Positions 59,530 through 64,000 of a DNA stretch of 64,000 bases are shown piece after piece. Numbering within the stretch: position 1 is the stretch's first letter; each line of letters starts with the position of its first letter. The DNA lies in contig JACCES010000007.1 of the NCBI GenBank assembly GCA_013416455.1, positions 124,001-188,000 on the forward strand, in the 5' to 3' direction. Origin of the DNA: Alcaligenaceae bacterium (lineage in GTDB: Bacteria > Pseudomonadota > Gammaproteobacteria > Burkholderiales > Burkholderiaceae_B). Made by a program: the position numbers and the translations under genes. The notes below the pieces were generated by a model. The model ran no database searches. It was not told where the DNA came from and saw only the letters and a list, made by a program, of their open reading frames with translations.

Positions 59530-59815
59530 TCCGTCGCCAAAACCGCCGACGGTATCACTGCGCTTCTCCCTACAAGGGGTTCGCTTCGCCGGGTACTCAC
59601 CCGATCCCTCCGCTTCGCTTCGGGCTGCGGCTTCCGTTCCCGCCTCTTTCCGGTCGGCGCTACATGATCCAGATCGGCACGGCGACGGAACTCACGGAAG
59701 ACGGCGGCAAGACCGGAGAGCCTGCATAAACCCCACACGGCGGATTTACGTTTCGGCTCAAGAATCTTCGGATCCGGTCAGCTGAAAACCCAAAACCTCA
59801 TTTGGAGATCAGATC
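59530..59815 (+). repeat. leader repeat, copy B (before DUF3560 gene)
   Basis: Second copy of the leader found at 56645-56928. The identical 31-base block is 59573-59603. It ends in AGAATCTTCGG, then a ribosome site (TTTGGAGAT) and the ATG of the next gene. Its repeated position before backbone genes suggests a shared promoter or regulatory leader. Confidence 0.75.
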
Positions 59816-60625
59816 ATGAACACCTATGAAGCGAAGCAGGCAGCACGGAAAGCAGGGTATCAGGCTAAGGCCGCACAGGCCGAACGACAGGCAGACGCGG
59901 CACACGCCCAGGCGCACGATATGGCACAGGCCATTCCCTTTGGTCAGCCGATTCTAGTGGGCCATCACTCCGAACGTAGCGACCGTCGGTATCGGGAACG
60001 CATTCATCAGGGCTATGAAAAGTCCTTCGATCTGCAGAAGAAGGCCGAACACTATGCAGACAAGGCCGCAGCGGTAGGGAAAGGCGGTATTTCCAGCGAT
60101 GACCCCGACGCCATCGAAAAGCTGAAGGCCAAACTGGCATCGTTGCAGGCATGGCAGGACACCATGAAGAAACTGAATGGCATTCTTCGCCGCCATGCCA
60201 AGGTAGACCCGGAAACCCGCATCAGCGCTCTGGTAGCGACTGGCCTGGTGGACGACTCCCGCGCCCGCGAACTCATCAAACCCGACTTTATGGGCCGCAT
60301 CGGTTTCGCACCATATCAGCTGCAGAACAACAACGCCAACATTCGCCGCATTGCCCAGCGTATTAAAGACCTGGAGAAAGTGGCCGACCGGCCCGAGTTT
60401 GAGCGCAGCGGCCCCGGCTACACCTACCGCGAGGATCCGCAGGAAAACCGTGCCATGTTCCTGTTTGACGGCAAACCCGCCAAGGAAACCCGCGACTTGC
60501 TCAAGCGCCACGGCTTCCGCTGGAGTCCCACACGAAGCGCCTGGGTGCGACAACTGACCGCCAATGCCCAATGGTCGGCAATGGATTTCATGCGCGCCTT
60601 GGAACTCGCCCAGCGACAGCAATAA
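59816..60625 (+). CDS. DUF3560 domain protein
   Basis: Protein of 269 residues. The N-terminal half is helical and coiled-coil-like (AKQAARKAGYQAKAAQAERQ) with PILVGHHSERSDRRYRERIH, the DUF3560 signature. The C-terminal part carries GPGYTYREDPQENRAMFLFD and LLKRHGFRWSPTRSAWVRQL, a strand-rich segment seen in many plasmid DUF3560 proteins. These proteins are carried by conjugative plasmids and ICEs near ssb; their role is unknown. A strong terminator follows directly. Confidence 0.88.
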   Translation: MNTYEAKQAARKAGYQAKAAQAERQADAAHAQAHDMAQAIPFGQPILVGHHSERSDRRYRERIHQGYEKSFDLQKKAEHYADKAAAVGKGGISSDDPDAIEKLKAKLASLQAWQDTMKKLNGILRRHAKVDPETRISALVATGLVDDSRARELIKPDFMGRIGFAPYQLQNNNANIRRIAQRIKDLEKVADRPEFERSGPGYTYREDPQENRAMFLFDGKPAKETRDLLKRHGFRWSPTRSAWVRQLTANAQWSAMDFMRALELAQRQQ

Positions 60626-60635
60626 ACCTTTCCCG

Positions 60636-60662
60636 CCTGGGCGAAAGGTCGCCCAGGTTTTT
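60636..60662 (+). terminator. intrinsic terminator after DUF3560 gene
   Basis: CCTGGGCG-aaaggt-CGCCCAGG followed by TTTTT, starting 10 bases after the stop. An 8-pair stem and a T run make it a clear rho-independent terminator. ssb, 30 bases later, then needs readthrough or its own promoter. Confidence 0.85.
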
Positions 60663-60691
60663 ACCCTGACTGACACAAAGGAGAAGTCATC

Positions 60692-61150
60692 ATGGCATCA
60701 TTGAACCGCGCCACTCTGATCGGCAACCTTGGCAAAGACCCCGAAGTCCGCTACACCGCAGAAGGTGCAGCCGTGTGCTCAGTGTCGATTGCCACGACCA
60801 ACCAATGGAAGGACAAGGCCACAGGCGAGCGCCGCGAGGAAACCGAATGGCACCGCGTCGTTTTCTATGGCCGACTGGCTGAAATTGCAGGCGAGTATCT
60901 GCGCAAAGGCCGCACGGTATTCGTGGAAGGCCGCCTGAACACCCGTAAATGGCAGGACGCCGACACCGGGGCAGACCGCTACACCACGGAAATCATCGCA
61001 GACCAAATGCAGATGTTGGGCGGCAGGGAAACGTCACAGACTGACAACGCCCAGCCTGCACCGGCAGCCCGCCCGAAAGGCCGCAACAGCAAGGCGAAGG
61101 CCGCCGCCGCAGCACCTGAGGAAGTCGAACCATCAGAAATTCCGTTCTGA
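60692..61150 (+). CDS. ssb: single-stranded DNA-binding protein (mobile-element type)
   Basis: OB-fold SSB of 152 residues. The conserved N-terminus is [20 protein letters not shown], followed by [20 protein letters not shown] and [14 protein letters not shown]. The acidic C-terminal tip ends EPSEIPF, the protein-interaction motif. The linker is short and rich in Ala/Lys. AAAGGAG precedes the ATG. Such ssb genes on conjugative elements protect incoming single strands. Confidence 0.95.
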   Translation: MASLNRATLIGNLGKDPEVRYTAEGAAVCSVSIATTNQWKDKATGERREETEWHRVVFYGRLAEIAGEYLRKGRTVFVEGRLNTRKWQDADTGADRYTTEIIADQMQMLGGRETSQTDNAQPAPAARPKGRNSKAKAAAAAPEEVEPSEIPF

Positions 61151-61165
61151 TCGACAGCCCACTAC

Positions 61166-61221
61166 AGGCCGGGTAAAACCGGCCTGGCAAAAAACAATGA
61201 CTGGCCCGGCTTTGCCGGGCC
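61166..61221 (+). terminator. tandem hairpins after ssb
   Basis: Two GC-rich stem-loops: AGGCCGG-gtaaaa-CCGGCCT at 61166-61185 and GGCCCGGC-ttt-GCCGGGCC at 61203-61221, the second followed by TTGT. They lie between ssb and the convergent SRAP gene, so they may end transcription from both sides. T runs are weak. Confidence 0.5.
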
Positions 61222-61267
61222 TTGTCGGGTGTGGTCCCGTCATGTCCGCGCTGACCCGCGCAAATCA

Positions 61268-61942
61268 TTAAATCAGGCTGGACTGTCGCGGCGGTTCCAG
61301 CGGGATGGCATCAAACGCTGCAGCGGGCGGCAGTGTAAACAGGGCTTGCGCGTCATCCTGGCTGCCGTTCAGCCATTGATCGACATCGGCCAGTTCAATC
61401 GGAATGACCGAGCGCTTATCCTGTGCGCTGGCGGGCTTGGCGGGATCCGGCTTATGCATTCTGTTCATAAGGGTGTGAGTGTCCGCATTCAGCGTGAGCA
61501 TGGTGTAGTTTTCCACTACTTCGCCGGTTTCCTGGCTGACCCAGGTATTCCACAAACCGGCCAGCCCCCAGGGCGCACCATCGGCGCGCCGGAACCGCCA
61601 CCATACATTGCTGCCACTTTCCCAGCAGGGTTCATCGAATGATTCCGCCGGAATGATGCAGCGCTGTCCCCGCGCCCACGCTTGCCGGAAGGTCGGTTTC
61701 CGGGCCAGTTCCTCCGCGCGTGCGTTGTTGGTGGAATAGGGCAGCTTGGCAGCCTTGGCGAAAGGGGGAATCAGCGCCCACTGACCCACAGCGAGTTCCC
61801 GCCCCTGGTTGCCCGCACGAATAAACGGCCCCATGCCCCGGGGATGCACCTGTGGCCCCCAGAGCCTTGGTGGGTTCTGGCGTCCCACATGCCAGTAGCG
61901 TTCAACAGCCGCCTGGTCGGGTGTTACGTAGCGATTGCACAT
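61268..61942 (-). CDS. SOS-response-associated peptidase (SRAP, YedK/HMCES family)
   Basis: SRAP-domain protein of 224 residues beginning MCNRYVTPDQAAVERYW. The Cys after the start Met is the catalytic residue that forms a DNA-protein crosslink at abasic sites in single-stranded DNA. Other conserved pieces are LIPPFA, STNNARAEEL (Asn/Arg), RCIIPAESFDEPCW and a C-terminal MNRMHKP with the active-site His. The ATG at 61942 is fixed by the need for Cys2; frames further upstream are not coding. It suits an element that moves as single-stranded DNA. Confidence 0.94.
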   Translation of the reverse strand: MCNRYVTPDQAAVERYWHVGRQNPPRLWGPQVHPRGMGPFIRAGNQGRELAVGQWALIPPFAKAAKLPYSTNNARAEELARKPTFRQAWARGQRCIIPAESFDEPCWESGSNVWWRFRRADGAPWGLAGLWNTWVSQETGEVVENYTMLTLNADTHTLMNRMHKPDPAKPASAQDKRSVIPIELADVDQWLNGSQDDAQALFTLPPAAAFDAIPLEPPRQSSLI

Positions 61943-62492
61943 AGAGAAATTCTCGCGTGTTTGCTGCGGGTGTGCAATGTCGGGCTTGCTGTTCTCTGAG
62001 GGTGGTCTGCTGTTGGGGGAGCATGTCAGAGCAGCTGGCGCTGCTGGTGCCGTGCAGTTCCCAGGCTGCGCCTGGGACCCTGTCCGGTGACGATGCCAGC
62101 CCGGTTCCCGGCCTGGCTGGGACTTTCCGTCCCCAAATTCGCCTTCGCTCATTTGTGGCCTTAAAAGTCCCACACATGACGCACCCCTCGCGGGGTGGGG
62201 AAAGATTTGTGTTTTCAAATGCTTAGCGGGAAACCGGTGTGACCTGCGATGCAGGACAAACAGGGCTACAAAATTGCCTAAGCCATTGATCGGAAGGCAG
62301 AAGGGAAGGCCACGGGTGTGGCCTTCCAGGGTGTAGACGAATGGATAAATACTTCCAGCAGCACCGCGTCTACATTTCGACGGCTGGCTTTATACACTTT
62401 CATGACATGACGGTGGCTGTGCGGGTCCAGCATGGCTGCAAACGGACAGCAAGCTGACTACCCATTTTCTGCAATCTGCCTGCACAGTTGCG
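61943..62492. other. intergenic region between traI and SRAP genes
   Basis: About 550 bases. It must hold the SRAP promoter. A frame at 61957-62226 on the plus strand is antisense to the frame extension of SRAP and is not supported. From 62230 the DNA has no long frame and contains one strong hairpin, listed separately. Confidence 0.5.
62304..62327. terminator. strong stem-loop downstream of traI
   Basis: GGAAGGCCAC-gggt-GTGGCCTTCC, a perfect 10-pair stem with a 4-base loop, 165 bases beyond the traI stop. It has no T run on either side, so it is only a candidate terminator. Confidence 0.35.
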
Positions 62493-64000
62493 TCAATCCA
62501 CCTCAAGTTCAGATTCGACAGGGAGCGTCAGTGCCGACAGTTCGTTTTCTTCCCGGCTAAAGGCCTTTGTGGCTGCTGGCTGCAGGTCATGAGCAAGCCC
62601 CTTGTAAGTCTGCCTGTCCACTCTCTCCGGCAGCTTTTCCGCATCGTCGGTGAATACCGTCACCTCATGTCGTTCCCGCGAGATGCTGACATAGTAGGTG
62701 TCTTGAGCGGTGGTGCGGCTGAAGCTTTCGGCGTTGTAAAGCACCCGGTCGCAGGTCAGCCCCTGTGCGCTGTGCGCGGTGGTGGCATAGGCGTAGTCCA
62801 TGTTTAAGGGATGGTCTGTAGGTAGCTGAACATGGCGGCCCTGGGTTTCCAGTGTGACGCTGATCGCGTCGATGGCTACGACTTTCGCCTGCTGCCCGTT
62901 GACCAGGTCATGCCTGGCATCGTTGCGCGTGATGCGGACACGGTCGCCCACCGAAAGTTCTGCTGTGTTCAGTTGATAGACCGACAGCTTACTCATGGTC
63001 TTGGGGATGATTTCTATGGGCTGCGCGTTGGTTTGACCTGCCTGAACAGGCGTGACGTTGATACGGTCATGGCTGTTGCTGCCGGTCACACGGTAGAGTT
63101 CGCCGCGTTTCAGGCCGCACTTGTAGTCACGTTCTGGAATCACGATGTCGCCCACGTTGTAATAACGCGCCACACTGCGTTCTGCGCGTGTGGTGTCATG
63201 CCGTGCCAGCATTTGGCACGGGCGGCCTTTGCCTTCCAGGCCGAGCAGAGCGTGGATGCGTTGATTGATCTCATTTTTTGATGCGTTGGTGCCGGTCACG
63301 ACAATGGTGTTGGCTTGTTCGGTGGTACTCAGCCCTGTGTAGGTCTTGGCAATGGCTTCATAGCGGGCCGAGCTGTCGCGGGTCTTCCTGCCATGCTCGT
63401 CCGTGATGAACTGGTCTGGAATCACACGGATGGTATTCAGCAGCGGCAGGGACTGGCTGGCCCGGCCTGTGGCGGCGAGTTCTACCGCCTTGCGCAGCCG
63501 TGCCGTGCGTTGGCGCTGGATGTCTCCCATCAATACGGTCTTCATTCCATGTTCCTGTAGCATGGCGAAGGCGCGACCCGCCTCGATGGCTTTGGTCTGG
63601 GCTGTGTCGCCCAACAGTACGACCTTGGCACCTGTTGGCTGGATGAGGGCCAGCAGCTTGTCCATCTGCCGCACCGGCACCACTCCGGCTTCGTCAATGA
63701 CCACGACGGATGTCGGCCCCAGGGAGTCCAGGAAAGGGCGTTTGTCGGCTGCGGCAAGAATAGAGGCAATGGTATTGGCCGGAATGCCTTCGTCGCGTAG
63801 GTTGCGCACCATGTTTCCGTAGGGCGCGAGCGCTGTCATGCTGTGACCTTGTTCACGCAGAATGGTTTGGGCGTTTTGCAGGGCGAAGGACTTCCCGGTG
63901 CCGGCTAAACCTTGGATGCCAGCTACTTGATCGCTGCCGGTGGTAACCAGCATGACCGCTTCGCGCTGGCCGGGTGTCAGAAGAGCGTCCAGGGCATTTT
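62493..64000 (-). CDS. traI: TraI/TrwC-type conjugative relaxase-helicase, C-terminal part (cut by window end)
   Basis: The frame is open through the right edge: ALDALLTPGQREAVM leads into VAGIQGLAGTGKSFALQNA (Walker A). Then comes VVVIDEAGVVPVRQMDKLL (Walker B, DEAG) and KVVLLGDTAQTKAIEAGRAF, LMGDIQRQRTARLRKAV and, near the end, YAYATTAHSAQGLTCDRVLY and YVSISRERHEVTVFTDD. This is the superfamily 1 TraA/RecD-like helicase of MobF relaxases. The N-terminal relaxase domain lies outside the window. At least 502 residues are visible. It unwinds and carries the transferred strand during conjugation. Confidence 0.93.
   Translation of the reverse strand, partial: NALDALLTPGQREAVMLVTTGSDQVAGIQGLAGTGKSFALQNAQTILREQGHSMTALAPYGNMVRNLRDEGIPANTIASILAAADKRPFLDSLGPTSVVVIDEAGVVPVRQMDKLLALIQPTGAKVVLLGDTAQTKAIEAGRAFAMLQEHGMKTVLMGDIQRQRTARLRKAVELAATGRASQSLPLLNTIRVIPDQFITDEHGRKTRDSSARYEAIAKTYTGLSTTEQANTIVVTGTNASKNEINQRIHALLGLEGKGRPCQMLARHDTTRAERSVARYYNVGDIVIPERDYKCGLKRGELYRVTGSNSHDRINVTPVQAGQTNAQPIEIIPKTMSKLSVYQLNTAELSVGDRVRITRNDARHDLVNGQQAKVVAIDAISVTLETQGRHVQLPTDHPLNMDYAYATTAHSAQGLTCDRVLYNAESFSRTTAQDTYYVSISRERHEVTVFTDDAEKLPERVDRQTYKGLAHDLQPAATKAFSREENELSALTLPVESELEVD

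Noticed and set aside
59259-59738. Opposed long frames between nreB and the DUF3560 gene
   Set aside because: They lie in the GC-rich repeat leader on both strands and show no family features.

Overview
The window looks like a betaproteobacterial (Burkholderiales, most likely Alcaligenaceae) genome segment. The left end carries a Bug-type solute receptor with a TctB/TctA tripartite carboxylate transporter, a hallmark of Bordetella/Achromobacter-like genomes. The NreA/NreB, PbrR/PbrA and CopSRAB-type genes also most resemble families known from Achromobacter, Cupriavidus and relatives. The genus cannot be fixed from the sequence alone.

Layout. 1-4.6 kb: ordinary catabolic/transport genes (3' part of an enoyl-CoA hydratase, Bug receptor, TctB, TctA). 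4.6-7.5 kb: small envelope proteins and gene remnants (AAA ATPase fragment, pentapeptide-like repeat protein, two lipoproteins, 5'-truncated RadC-like gene). 7.9-11.2 kb: a three-gene His-Xaa-Ser (Hxs) radical-SAM cassette, hxsB-hxsC-hxsA, visibly AT-richer than its flanks and with no recognisable hxsD. 11.2-13.7 kb: sparse DNA with two small DNA-binding proteins. 13.7-19.3 kb: two divergent arsenic operons with three arsenate reductases. 19.4-27 kb: a lead/cadmium module (pbrR, pbrA, lspA-like pbrC) followed by an LytM peptidase, a PCuAC copper chaperone, an apolipoprotein N-acyltransferase and a Sco protein. 27.1-36.4 kb: a complete cytochrome c maturation operon (ccmABCDEFGHI) continuing into tlpA, ccdA, dsbB and dsbA. 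36.6-56.3 kb: a large copper-resistance region (copSR, copAB, cupredoxin, CopZ, Csp, two multicopper oxidases, cytochrome c, DUF411, CopF ATPase and accessory proteins). 56.4-64 kb: backbone of a conjugative element (RadC, DUF3560, Ssb, SRAP, TraI/MobF-type relaxase-helicase cut by the window end) with a nickel cassette (nreAB) inside it.

How it fits together. Most of 13.7-59 kb is an accumulated metal-resistance island: As, Pb/Cd, Cu and Ni modules stacked beside conjugation genes. The copper part has an internal regulatory logic. I find eight copies of a dyad close to ATTAC-n6-GTAAT upstream of seven or eight transcription units, including copR itself, copAB, the YVTN protein, csp, the Cu multicopper oxidase, the Met-rich protein and copF. 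They are best read as CopR operators. The middle block adds a second set of envelope-maturation functions (Lsp, Lnt, Dsb, Ccm, Sco, PCuAC), which could let incoming lipoproteins, c-type cytochromes and copper proteins mature independently of the host's own machinery. No transposase or integrase gene was found inside the window, although the region is mosaic.

For a less-described system, the Hxs cassette is the best candidate. Two radical-SAM enzymes are translationally coupled to an exported-looking substrate with six tandem His-x-Ser triplets and a peptidoglycan-binding domain. A G9 tract lies near the 5' end of hxsB. No tRNA, rRNA or CRISPR array was recognised.
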